Source: JAWLGW01 sp964569055 (GTDB taxonomy: Bacteria; Planctomycetota; J058). From it: a DNA stretch of 10,793 bases. The stretch's first letter is position 1, and every line of letters starts with the position of its first letter. The translations under genes and the position numbers were made by a program. The stretch spans positions 1 through 10,793 of the forward strand of contig CAZMSZ010000263.1 in the NCBI GenBank assembly GCA_964569055.1, read 5' to 3'. The notes beneath the pieces are model-generated. The model saw nothing but the letters and a program-made list of their open reading frames with translations, did not search any database and was not told where the DNA came from. This document shows, in pieces, positions 1 to 7,250 of this stretch.

Positions 1-1622
1 CGCTCGCCGAGCGCCACCTCGCCGCCCGGTTCCCCGAGCTGGCGAGCCTGCTCGAGCAGCGCACGTTCGTGATCGCCAGCGACGGCGACCTCATGGAGGG
101 CGTGGCGTCCGAGGCGTGCAGCCTGGCGGGCCACCTCGCGCTCGGGCGGCTGGTCGTGCTCTACGACGACAACGAGATCTCGATCGACGGGCGCACGGAC
201 CTCGCCTTCAGCGAGGACGTGCTGCGCCGGTTCGAGGCCTACGGCTGGCTCACCGAGCGGGTCGACGGCCACGACCAGCACGCCGTGCGCGCGGCGCTGG
301 CCGACGCCTGCGGCCAGAGCGAGCGCCCGGTCCTGATCGCCTGCCGGACGGTGATCGGCAAGCCCGCGCCCAAGAAGCAGGACACCGCCGGCGTGCACGG
401 CTCCAAGCTCGGCGCCGACGAGCTGCGCCGGACCAAGGAGGTCATGGGCTGGCCGCAGGAGCCGTTCCTGGTGCCGGCGGCCGTGCGGCGGCGGTGGGAG
501 GCGCGCCAGGCCGAGTGGCGCGGGGCGCGCGCGGCCTGGGACCAGGCCTGGGGCGCCCTGAGCGGGCCGGCCGCCGAGCAGGCGAAGACGGTGCAGGGCT
601 GGTTCGCGGGCGAGCTGCCCGACCTCTCGCAGGTCCGCTGGCCGGCGTTCGAGCCGGGCAAGAAGGTGGCGACCCGCTCCTCGAGCGGCAAGGCGCTCCA
701 GGCCCTGGCCGCGGCCGTCCCGAACCTGATCGGCGGCAGCGCCGACCTGACCGGGTCGAACAAGACGTACATCGACGCCAGCGGCGACCTGTCCCGCGAG
801 CGCTACGGCGAGCGAAACATCCGCTACGGCGTGCGCGAGCACGGCATGGGCGCCGTCATGAACGGCATGGCGCTCCACGGCGCGCTGATCCCGTTCGGCG
901 GCACGTTCCTGGTGTTCTCCGACTACTGCCGCCCCTCGATCCGGCTCTCCGCGCTCACGGGGAGCAAGGTGGTGTGGGTCATGACCCACGACAGCGTGTT
1001 CCTCGGCGAGGACGGCCCGACCCACCAGCCGGTCGAGCACGTGGCGGCGCTGCGGGCGATCCCCGACCTGCAGGTGATCCGCCCAGCCGACGCCACCGAG
1101 GTGTGCATGGCCTGGCGCTCGGCGCTGGAGTACGCCGGCCCCTCGGTGCTGTGCCTCACCCGCCAGGACCTGCCCACCTTCGACCGCGAGGCGCTCGCCC
1201 CGGCCGAGGGCGCCCTGCGCGGCGGCTACACGCTGTGGGAGCAGGGCGACGCCCCCGAGCTGATCCTGCTGGCGACCGGCTCGGAGGTGGAGCTGGCCCT
1301 CGAGGCCGGCCGCACCCTGGCGCAGCAGGACGGCCTCGCGGTGCGGGTGGTCTCGCTCCCCTGCTGGGAGGCGTTCGCCCGCCAGGAGGAGGCCTACCGC
1401 GACGCGGTCCTCCCGCCGAGCTGCGGCGCGCGCGTCTCGATCGAGGCCGGCGTGACCTTCGGCTGGGAGCGCTTCACCGGCGACCTCGGCCTGCGGATCG
1501 GGATCGACCGCTTCGGCGCGTCCGCCCCCGACACCGACCTGGCCGAGCTGTTCGGGCTCACGCCCAAGGCGGTGCTCTCGCGCGTGCGGCAGTACCTGAA
1601 GGACTCGGTGCTGCGGGCGTAG
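1..1622 (+). CDS. tkt: Transketolase, 5'-truncated by the window edge
   Basis: Transketolase moves two-carbon ketol units between sugar phosphates in the cytoplasmic pentose phosphate pathway, using thiamine diphosphate and a divalent metal. The reading frame is open from base 3, so the start lies upstream; GTG at 69 is internal. About 539 residues are visible; against a usual 650-700, some 125 N-terminal residues are missing. Visible motifs are SDGDLMEG at 81 onward followed by YDDN (the ThDP/metal motif, with Ser in place of the first Gly of GDG), a His in GVHGSKLG (396-398), the catalytic Glu in VREHGM (837-839), and the signature GEDGPTHQP with its His at 1023-1025. The pyrimidine domain begins near KKVATRSSSGKAL (~660) and the C-terminal domain near 1250. 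The end YLKDSVLRA is ordinary. All key visible residues are present, so it should be active. The symbol is a family name; the isozyme cannot be told. Confidence 0.97.
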   Translation, partial: LAERHLAARFPELASLLEQRTFVIASDGDLMEGVASEACSLAGHLALGRLVVLYDDNEISIDGRTDLAFSEDVLRRFEAYGWLTERVDGHDQHAVRAALADACGQSERPVLIACRTVIGKPAPKKQDTAGVHGSKLGADELRRTKEVMGWPQEPFLVPAAVRRRWEARQAEWRGARAAWDQAWGALSGPAAEQAKTVQGWFAGELPDLSQVRWPAFEPGKKVATRSSSGKALQALAAAVPNLIGGSADLTGSNKTYIDASGDLSRERYGERNIRYGVREHGMGAVMNGMALHGALIPFGGTFLVFSDYCRPSIRLSALTGSKVVWVMTHDSVFLGEDGPTHQPVEHVAALRAIPDLQVIRPADATEVCMAWRSALEYAGPSVLCLTRQDLPTFDREALAPAEGALRGGYTLWEQGDAPELILLATGSEVELALEAGRTLAQQDGLAVRVVSLPCWEAFARQEEAYRDAVLPPSCGARVSIEAGVTFGWERFTGDLGLRIGIDRFGASAPDTDLAELFGLTPKAVLSRVRQYLKDSVLRA

Positions 1623-1643
1623 GTCGCCGGCCGGGAGCGGTCC

Positions 1644-1790
1644 ATGGCCTTCTGGACGACGCTCCTCGGGGACGAGTCGCTGCACCGGCACGCGCAGTGG
1701 CTCGCCTCGGCGCCGGGCGGCCAGCGCCTGATCGTCGAGCGGCAGGCGATGAGCGGCGCTCGCCTCGCAGGCGCGCCGGCGGTCCGCTGA
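1644..1790 (+). CDS. Possible small ORF of 48 residues, unknown function
   Basis: A short ORF starts at ATG 1644, in the same frame as the transketolase and 21 bases after its stop. GGGAG at 1633-1637 sits 6 bases before the ATG, a good Shine-Dalgarno. The predicted peptide (MAFWTTLLGDESLH... ending GAPAVR) is charged and has no signal peptide, membrane segment or motif I recognise. Its stop lies 2 bases from the end of the convergent gene on the minus strand, so if translated it would fill the gap exactly and be cotranscribed with transketolase. In DNA this GC-rich a 48-codon ORF can arise by chance. It could also be a remnant of a longer gene. Confidence 0.3.
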   Translation: MAFWTTLLGDESLHRHAQWLASAPGGQRLIVERQAMSGARLAGAPAVR

Positions 1791-1792
1791 GC

Positions 1793-2459
1793 TCAGGGGC
1801 CGACGAGACCCTTCGGGCCGCGGAGCGCGGCCGCGATCGCGAGGTGTCGGGCGCGGTCCAGCGCTTCGCCAGGTGCCATCGCTTCGGTCTCTTCGAGCGC
1901 ATGGACCGAGCGGGTGGCCCACAGCCAAGCGGTCCGCTCGAACGGACCCTCCGGCTGGCCGATGGTGCCAGCCACGACAACTCGCGCGGCGTACGCCGCG
2001 GCTTCCCCCGCGGCTCGCTCACGCTCTCTCGGCGCGAGGCGTTGAATCGCGTCGTCGACCTCCAGCGCCGCAGCATCCGCCGCGCGTGCGTGTGCGTGGC
2101 ACGGACAGAGCAGCCAACCCTCGGCAATGGCCAGCGCCCGGAAGGGCGACAGTTCTCCCGGGAAACTCCGCAGCCAGATCGGATGGACGCTGCGACCGAT
2201 GGCGGCCGCGAGGAGCACGAGGCTCCCGACTGGCAGCGCGTGCAGAGACCCGAACCACGCCATGCGGCGAGAGTGAGCGTGCGTCCGGCGCCGACGACGC
2301 GAGCCGTGCGCCGCCATGGCCGCAGTGCGCCGCGAGCATGAGCCCTTCGCTCGTGACTTCTCCGAGGCGGAGCCGCTCCAGCAGGTACGCGGCCTCATCC
2401 GCTACCGAGCCGGTCTCTTTCCAGCGACGCTCGAGCTCGCGAAGCTTCAGGTCGGTCAT
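1793..2459 (-). pseudogene. Small uncharacterised protein gene, split by a one-base frameshift
   Basis: Two overlapping minus-strand frames together make one protein. From ATG at 2459 the first frame reads MTDLKLRELERRWKETGSVA and on to LMLAAHCGHGGARLA (residues 1-54), a helical, charged start typical of a small cytoplasmic protein. After about 2300 this frame turns into Arg/Pro-rich sequence. The frame shifted by one base then becomes protein-like: WFGSLHALPVG (from ~2257), then ALAIAEGWLLCPCHAHARAA, an Ala-rich helical stretch, and the TGA at 1793. The span is 667 bases, one more than 222 codons, which fits a single extra base between about 2300 and 2257. I recall similar ~220-residue proteins of unknown function from Planctomycetota and Myxococcota, but cannot name a family. 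No clear ribosome site precedes the ATG, which is in frame with, and 39 bases after, the methyltransferase stop, so translation may be coupled. A sequencing error, a real pseudogene and a programmed frameshift all remain possible. Confidence 0.7.
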
Positions 2460-2498
2460 GCAGGGCCGAGGAATGGTCGGTCGCAGCCCCGGCGCCGA

Positions 2499-4115
2499 TC
2501 AGCCGACGAGCAGCGCCGCGCGGGCGAACCAGGCCAGGGCCTGGTCGACGAGACCGGTCAGGACGCGGTCGCGCTCGGCGGGGTCGACGATCGGCCGGCC
2601 GGCGTCGGCCAGGACCAAGGCGCCCTGATCGGCCTGCGCGGCCAGCGCGGCGACCAGGGCCGACCGGTCGCGGGTGCCGTCGAGCGCGGCGAGGAGCTGG
2701 CGCTCGTGCGGCTCCATGGGCACCGCGTCGTGGCGCAGGTTGACCACCTTCTCGCCGCGGCTCGCCCGCCAGCGGGCGAGGGGGCTGGCCACGGGGCACG
2801 CCGAGGGCGTGGTGACGAGGGGCGGAGGCTCGAGCCACAGCTCGACCAGGCCGCGCGTGAAGGCGACGAGCAGGTGCTCGCGGACGATCTCCTCGTCGTG
2901 GGGCTCGGGCGCCGGGAGCGTCCAGCCCACCTGCGCGGCGTGCTCGCGCGCGCGCGCGGCGAGGTCGGCGACCGGGGCGGCCGTGGGCCAGCGCTCCGCC
3001 AGCAGGCGCAGGGCGGCGCGGGCGGGGGCGTGGCGCGTGCGCAGCGACCCGGGGGGCGGCTCGCCCGCCGCGAGGGGCGCGTCGGCCTCGGCCTTGAACT
3101 CCTCGTGCCCGCCCTCCGGCGCGTCGGCCCAGGCGCCGGGGGCGCGGTAGCGGGCCACGACCGAGAGGCCCTCGAGCCGGTCGATCCCGAGCCGCCGGTC
3201 GACCTGCGCGTCGGCCCGCACGAACAACGCCCGCCGGAAGCTGCGGTTCACCAGGTCGTCCAGCAGCTGCTCGCGCTCGAGCGGGTCGCCCGCCACGCGC
3301 TCGAACAGCTTCAGCCGCTCGGGGTCGAGGTGGTTGCCTGGCAGCGACGAGGGCAGGTCGGCGTCGGCCAGGTACTGCAGCCCGCCTGCCGTGGCCTGGC
3401 GGACCAGCTCGTGGAACCACACCGGGTGGTTCTCCTCGGCGATCAGGTCGTGGCGGATCCACGCGTCGGACCCGCCGCGGACCTTGTCACGCCGCGCGCG
3501 GAACAGCTCCGCCGTGGGCGGCGGCGCCAGCTCGGCCATGGCCTCGGCCAGGGCCCGAACCATGTTCACCTGCGCCTGCGGGTCGGGCACGGCGGCCACG
3601 CGTCGCATGAGCAGCCCGCGCAGCGCCAGGAGCGAGTCGCTGCCGGGCAACACCGAGAGGCCCACGTAGGCGACGCCCTGCGGGCGGAGCATGGCGGCCA
3701 TGGCCTCGAGGAGCGTCGGCTGGAGCTCCGGCGCGATCCACGAGTGGAGCCCGTGGGCGATCACGAAGTCGAACGTGCCCAGGCTGGGCGCCTCGCGCAG
3801 GTCCATGACCTCGAGGCGCAGGTTCTCCGCGCCGAGGGCGCGCGCCGCGGCGCGGCCCGCCTCGATCTGAGCCGGCGAGATGTCGATCCCCACCACCTCG
3901 GCCTCGGGGTGGGCCAGGGCCGTGGCGAGCAAGTTGCCGCCGTCGCTGCAGCCGAGCTCGAGCACGCGGCTGACCGAGGGCCGCGCGGGCGCCAGGCCCA
4001 GCAGGCGCGCCACGACGGCCAGGCGGTCGGGCTGCGTGGCGGCGCGCGGCAGGCTCGGGTAGCGCAGCCCGTCGAAGGCGGCCGCGATCTGGGCCGAGCT
4101 GTCTCGCGTGCTCAC
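2499..4115 (-). CDS. SAM-dependent methyltransferase with regulatory domain (PKMT-like)
   Basis: This 538-residue cytoplasmic protein has a class I methyltransferase domain at about 15-155. Motif I is VLELGCSDGG (51-60), the acidic end of strand 2 is GIDIS (D78), and FDFVIAHGLHSW (115-126) is motif IV-like. A second domain at about 215-300 (HDLIAEENHPVWFHELV, then GLQYLADADL and NRSFRRALFVR) matches the 'methyltransferase regulatory domain' (MethyTransf_Reg, PF10119). The C-terminal ~190 residues include a winged-helix-like part. The same order occurs in rickettsial protein lysine methyltransferases PKMT1/2, which modify outer membrane proteins, but most bacterial members have no known substrate. 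The GTG start is chosen because AFDGLRYPSLP follows closely, as in related proteins; the upstream purine stretch is weak and distant. It lies 43 bases after the peptidase gene on the same strand, so cotranscription is likely. Protein methylation is inference; the methyltransferase fold is secure. Confidence 0.9.
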   Translation of the reverse strand: MSTRDSSAQIAAAFDGLRYPSLPRAATQPDRLAVVARLLGLAPARPSVSRVLELGCSDGGNLLATALAHPEAEVVGIDISPAQIEAGRAAARALGAENLRLEVMDLREAPSLGTFDFVIAHGLHSWIAPELQPTLLEAMAAMLRPQGVAYVGLSVLPGSDSLLALRGLLMRRVAAVPDPQAQVNMVRALAEAMAELAPPPTAELFRARRDKVRGGSDAWIRHDLIAEENHPVWFHELVRQATAGGLQYLADADLPSSLPGNHLDPERLKLFERVAGDPLEREQLLDDLVNRSFRRALFVRADAQVDRRLGIDRLEGLSVVARYRAPGAWADAPEGGHEEFKAEADAPLAAGEPPPGSLRTRHAPARAALRLLAERWPTAAPVADLAARAREHAAQVGWTLPAPEPHDEEIVREHLLVAFTRGLVELWLEPPPLVTTPSACPVASPLARWRASRGEKVVNLRHDAVPMEPHERQLLAALDGTRDRSALVAALAAQADQGALVLADAGRPIVDPAERDRVLTGLVDQALAWFARAALLVG

Positions 4116-4158
4116 GCGCGCATGAGAACACCTGCCGTCGCCGAGCGCAAACGGGCCC

Positions 4159-5427
4159 TCAGCGCGCGAGCCGCCCCGCGTCGAGCCAGCCTTGCACGCG
4201 GCGCCCGCCGCTGGGGCGCTCGAGGGAGTAGGGGGCCTCGATCGCGCGCAGCCAGCGCGCGCCGCCGCGGACCTCGAGCAGGCGGCGGCGGCGGGCGATG
4301 TGCGGCTGGCCGCCGTCGACCGAGGTCAGCAGGGTGTGGGCCGTGCCGTCGGGGCCGGCGACCCGCTCGACCGCCGTCACCACCAGCACGTGGGTCGGGC
4401 CGCCCCAGGCGGGGTCCTCGTGGCCGACGATCAGCACGTCGCCCGGGAGCGGGTCGGCGGCGGCGCGGGTCTGGGCGGCGGTGATCGTGGCGGTCCAGGC
4501 GTCGTGCGCGCGGCCGATCCGGACCACGTTGGCCACGGCCTGGCCGATCTGGCGGCTGTAGGGGGTCGAGAGGCAGGCGTGCTCGACGCCCGCCTCGCGC
4601 AGCACCGCCATGGCGAACAGGCCGCAGCTCGACATGGAGCGGGCGTAGGCCTCGCGCAACGGTGAGATGTCGTGGGGGAACAGCAGCTCGACGTAGCGCG
4701 CCCGCGTGGCGGGGTCGGCGTAGCCCAGCCCCGCGTTCGCGTCGGCGATCGCCACGATCCGGGCGCGCAGGTCGGCGTCCGCGGGCGGCTCGACCCCGAG
4801 CTGGGCGTCCTCGAGCGTGGGCGGGCGCGGCCGGTCGGGGGCGCGTCCCGCGTCGGGAGAGACGCCGAACGAGGGGGCGCGCCTCGCGTCGGGAGAGACC
4901 CCGTAGACGCCGCCCGCCTCGTCCGGCCCGCGGCCTCGCGCCCCGTCGGCGTTGAGCTCCGCCGCGGCCGCCCCGTCGTCCTCGGGGAGCCGCCCGACCT
5001 CCTCGGTCCAGCCCTCGGGCCCCCCGCAGCACGGACGCTCGCGGACCACGCCCACCACCAGCGCGCCGCGCCGGCGGTAGAGCGCGAACCTCTCTGCGGC
5101 CCTGACGCCCAGGCCGCCGACCAGCCCGCCCTCGCGGGCGAACCGGACGCGCAGCGCGCTCGCCTGCGCGACTCCGACCCCGACGTCCCGCGCGGTGACC
5201 CCGCTCTGGAGGCAGGTCCGCTCGCGCATGACCTCGAACGCGCGGTCGGCGCGGGCGCGCACGATCAGGCGCACCCGGGTCCGACAGCCCGCCGCCCGCC
5301 CCGCCAGCGCGTAGCTGCCCCCTCCCAGGGGGAGCGCGGCGGGGCGTGCCGGCGCGCCCGGGTCTGCATGGGCCGACCCGAGCAGCGCGAGGAGGAGCAG
5401 GGGCGCAGGCGCGGCGTAACGGATCAT
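4159..5427 (-). CDS. Secreted cysteine peptidase/amidase-like protein (NlpC/P60 or CHAP type)
   Basis: This 422-residue protein starts with a signal peptide (MIRY, hydrophobic APLLLLALLGSA, likely cut after AHA at about residue 21), so it is exported. Residues 35-150 form a region with cysteines at 48, 72, 133 and 134 that I do not recognise. A Pro/Gly/Asp-rich linker (about 150-205) carries a 12-residue duplication, GVSPDAxRAP. The C-terminal part has a papain-like pattern: SMSSCGLFAMAV with Cys268 at the head of a helix, PGDVLIVG (328-335), then THVLVVT with His346, and SVDGGQ (369-374) offering an acidic or Gln third residue. This resembles NlpC/P60 and CHAP cell-wall amidases or endopeptidases, but the match is by motif only; it might instead be an inactive or different cysteine hydrolase. 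ATG 5427 has GGGAGGG just before it. It is first in a minus-strand run with the methyltransferase and the small frameshifted gene. Confidence 0.75.
   Translation of the reverse strand: MIRYAAPAPLLLLALLGSAHADPGAPARPAALPLGGGSYALAGRAAGCRTRVRLIVRARADRAFEVMRERTCLQSGVTARDVGVGVAQASALRVRFAREGGLVGGLGVRAAERFALYRRRGALVVGVVRERPCCGGPEGWTEEVGRLPEDDGAAAAELNADGARGRGPDEAGGVYGVSPDARRAPSFGVSPDAGRAPDRPRPPTLEDAQLGVEPPADADLRARIVAIADANAGLGYADPATRARYVELLFPHDISPLREAYARSMSSCGLFAMAVLREAGVEHACLSTPYSRQIGQAVANVVRIGRAHDAWTATITAAQTRAAADPLPGDVLIVGHEDPAWGGPTHVLVVTAVERVAGPDGTAHTLLTSVDGGQPHIARRRRLLEVRGGARWLRAIEAPYSLERPSGGRRVQGWLDAGRLAR
4837..4902 (-). repeat. 36-bp in-frame tandem duplication in the peptidase linker
   Basis: Two imperfect copies of 30 bases begin at 4837 and 4873, a period of 36 bases or 12 codons. 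Both hold cgtcgggagagac and start with ggggg. In the protein they give GVSPDARRAPSF followed by GVSPDAGRAPDR (about residues 176-198). The unit lies in the disordered linker between the N-terminal region and the catalytic part, so copy number could vary without breaking the protein. Confidence 0.8.
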
Positions 5428-5430
5428 GAA

Positions 5431-5437
5431 CCCTCCC
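5431..5437 (-). promoter_or_regulatory. Strong ribosome binding site of the secreted peptidase
   Basis: On the minus strand GGGAGGG is followed after three bases (TTC) by ATG at 5427. The match to the anti-Shine-Dalgarno is near perfect though the spacing is short. It supports the ATG that begins the signal peptide. Confidence 0.7.
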
Positions 5438-5460
5438 TGCCCGCGCTCAACAAACGGCGA

Positions 5461-5505
5461 GCCGGGGGCGGCGCGCGCGCAACCTCAGGCGCCCCCGCCC
5501 CCGGC
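5461..5505. repeat. Perfect 11-bp GC-rich inverted repeat in the divergent intergenic gap
   Basis: The left arm gccgggggcgg (5461-5471) is the exact reverse complement of ccgcccccggc (5495-5505), with a 23-base spacer. An alternative shorter pairing uses cgccccc at 5490-5496. The repeat lies in the 149-bp gap between the divergent peptidase and GT-C genes, 5428-5576. It could be an operator, an RNA stem in one leader, or a chance product of high GC. No T-run follows, so it is not a classical terminator. Confidence 0.45.
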
Positions 5506-5542
5506 CGCGCTCCTTCCCTTTCAGGCTCCCTTCGCGGTCTGT

Positions 5543-5548
5543 TACCGT
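5543..5548 (+). promoter_or_regulatory. Weak candidate -10 element for the GT-C gene
   Basis: TACCGT fits the TAnnnT pattern of a sigma-70-type -10 box and lies 28 bases before the GTG start. The upstream TTTCAG around 5519-5524 is a poor -35. A similar TACGAT occurs before the GT2 gene, and in both cases CCTG follows directly. This is suggestive only. Confidence 0.2.
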
Positions 5549-5565
5549 CCTGCGCCCCGCCGCCC

Positions 5566-5570
5566 GGAGG
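5566..5570 (+). promoter_or_regulatory. Ribosome binding site that fixes the GTG start of the GT-C gene
   Basis: GGAGG ends 6 bases before GTG at 5577. It decides for this GTG over the in-frame GTG at 5586 and ATG at 5640. Confidence 0.75.
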
Positions 5571-5576
5571 ACCCGC

Positions 5577-7250
5577 GTGCGCCACGTGCTCCTGATCGTC
5601 GCGCTGTTCGGCGCGCTGTTCGCCTTCCGGCTGGGCGACATGAGCGTGGTCGACTACGACGAGGCGGCCTACGCCGAGGTCGCGCGGGAGATGCTCCTGC
5701 GCGGCGACGCGCTCCGGCCCCACCTCGACGGCGAGCCCTGGTACGAGAAGCCGCCGCTCCTCTACTGGGGCATGCTGGCCGGCTTCCGGGCGGTGGGGGT
5801 CGACGCGCTCGGCGTCCGCCTGGTGAACGCCCTCGCGGGGGTCGCGCTCCTGCTGGTGGTGTACGGCTTCGCCCGCCGCCCGCTCGGGGCGCGCGGAGCG
5901 CTCGCCTCGGCCCTGGTGCTCGGGGCCTCGCTCGAGGTGATCGGGCTCGCCCGCGTGGCCCTGACCGACCTCGAGTTGACCGTGCTCCTGATCGCCTGCC
6001 TGGGCTGCCTGCACCGCGCGCTGGAGGCCCAGCGGGAGGGCGGCAGCGGGGTGGGCTGGTACGTGGCCGCCTGCGCCTGCTCGGGGCTGGCCATGCTCTC
6101 CAAGGGGCTGATCGGGTTCGTCCTCCCGGGCGGCGCGGTGTTCCTGGTCGCGCTGTACGAGCGCAGGCTGAGCGCGCTGTTCCGCCCGGTGTGCCTGGCG
6201 CTCGGGCTCCCGGTCCTGCTCGGGGTGGGCCTGTCGTGGTACCTCGCGCTCGGCGCGGCGGACGGGTTCGGCTTCATGCGCGAGCTGTTCTGGGAGCACC
6301 ACGTCGGCCGCTTCTTGAACCCCAAGCACAGCCACGGCGGGCCGATCGTGTTCTACGTGCCCGTGCTGCTGCTCGGGTTCCTGCCCTGGAGCCCGCTGGT
6401 GCCGCTGGCGGCGGCGCGCGCCGGCCTGCGCGGTGACGACGAGCGGGCGCGGTTCTTGCGCCTCATGAGCGCGTTCGCGGCCCTGACCTTCGTGTTCTTC
6501 TCGCTGGCCGCGACCAAGCTCCCCAACTACGTCGCCCCCTGCTTCCCGCCGCTGGCGCTGCTCGTCGGCGACCTGTTGGCCCGCGACGCGGCGCGCGCGC
6601 GCGCGGGCGACCTCGCCTGGCGCCGCTCGCTCGCGGCCTCGGCCGGGCTGTACCTGGCGCTGGCGGTCGCGCTGCTCGCGGCGCCCTTCGTGCTCCCCTA
6701 CCTCCCCGAGCTCCTCCCCGCCAAGGCGGTGGCGCGCAACCCCGGGCTGTCGCGCCCGCTCGAGCTCGGGCCGTGGCCGGTGCTGCTCGCGCTGCTCCTC
6801 GCCGGCGCGGGCGGGCTGGCGCTGGCGTGCGCGCGGCGCGGCCAGGCGCGCCGCGCCGCGGTCGCGCTCGGCGGCGGCCTGGCGCTCCTGCTGCTCGGCG
6901 CGGCGGTGGGGCCGATCCCGCGCTACGAGGCCCACTTCCGCGCGCCGCTCCACGCGATGGCGCGCGAGGCGGCGCCGCTGGTGCCCGAGGGCCAGCGGCT
7001 GGTGCTGCTCGGGCTGCGCCACGTCCCGAGCGTGACCTTCTACGGCGGACGGCTCACCCGCTACGTCAGCCCCAAGAACGCGCTCGAGGTCGCCGCCCTG
7101 TTCGAGGGGGCGGTCGGGCTCACCAGCGAGGGGTACATCGACGCGGTGGACGGCCCCGGCCGGCGCGAGATCCTGGCCGAGCGCGGCGGCTACGTGCTGT
7201 TCCGCTGCTCGCCCGCCGTCTCCCCGCCGGCCTCGCGCGAGCCCCGCTGA
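5577..7250 (+). CDS. ArnT/PMT-family membrane glycosyltransferase (GT-C fold)
   Basis: This 557-residue polytopic membrane protein belongs with ArnT-like enzymes (GT83/GT39, PF02366/PF13231 group), which move a sugar from a polyprenyl phosphate carrier to lipid A, a glycan or a protein on the outer face of the cytoplasmic membrane. After a first membrane helix (about 3-19) comes DYDEAAYAEVAREM (26-39) with the Asp-Glu pair typical of the catalytic first loop, then YEKPPLLYW (56-64). Further family landmarks are LSKGLIGFVLP (174-184), FWEHHVGRF (238-246) and ATKLPNYVAPCFPPLALLVG (312-331). About ten or more hydrophobic helices and a C-terminal soluble part from about 460 match ArnT length (~550). 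Start GTG has a GGAGG. The acceptor and sugar cannot be read from sequence. Its last 61 bases overlap the end of the opposing PHP gene. Confidence 0.92.
   Translation: MRHVLLIVALFGALFAFRLGDMSVVDYDEAAYAEVAREMLLRGDALRPHLDGEPWYEKPPLLYWGMLAGFRAVGVDALGVRLVNALAGVALLLVVYGFARRPLGARGALASALVLGASLEVIGLARVALTDLELTVLLIACLGCLHRALEAQREGGSGVGWYVAACACSGLAMLSKGLIGFVLPGGAVFLVALYERRLSALFRPVCLALGLPVLLGVGLSWYLALGAADGFGFMRELFWEHHVGRFLNPKHSHGGPIVFYVPVLLLGFLPWSPLVPLAAARAGLRGDDERARFLRLMSAFAALTFVFFSLAATKLPNYVAPCFPPLALLVGDLLARDAARARAGDLAWRRSLAASAGLYLALAVALLAAPFVLPYLPELLPAKAVARNPGLSRPLELGPWPVLLALLLAGAGGLALACARRGQARRAAVALGGGLALLLLGAAVGPIPRYEAHFRAPLHAMAREAAPLVPEGQRLVLLGLRHVPSVTFYGGRLTRYVSPKNALEVAALFEGAVGLTSEGYIDAVDGPGRREILAERGGYVLFRCSPAVSPPASREPR

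Noticed and set aside
116..2341. 741-codon plus-strand open frame running through transketolase
   Set aside because: It is an out-of-frame Arg/Pro-rich shadow of transketolase and crosses into the opposite-strand small gene.
2395..3462. 355-codon minus-strand frame inside the methyltransferase
   Set aside because: It is an out-of-frame Arg/Pro/Gly-rich translation of the methyltransferase 3' half.
2316..4484. 722-codon plus-strand open frame
   Set aside because: It lies opposite the methyltransferase and peptidase genes, and its product is Arg/Gly/Val-rich with no recognisable motif.
4112..5032. 306-codon minus-strand frame inside the peptidase, ending just before the methyltransferase start
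   Set aside because: Its Arg/Gly-rich composition and lack of motifs mark it as a frame shadow. The true frame has a signal peptide and Cys/His motifs.
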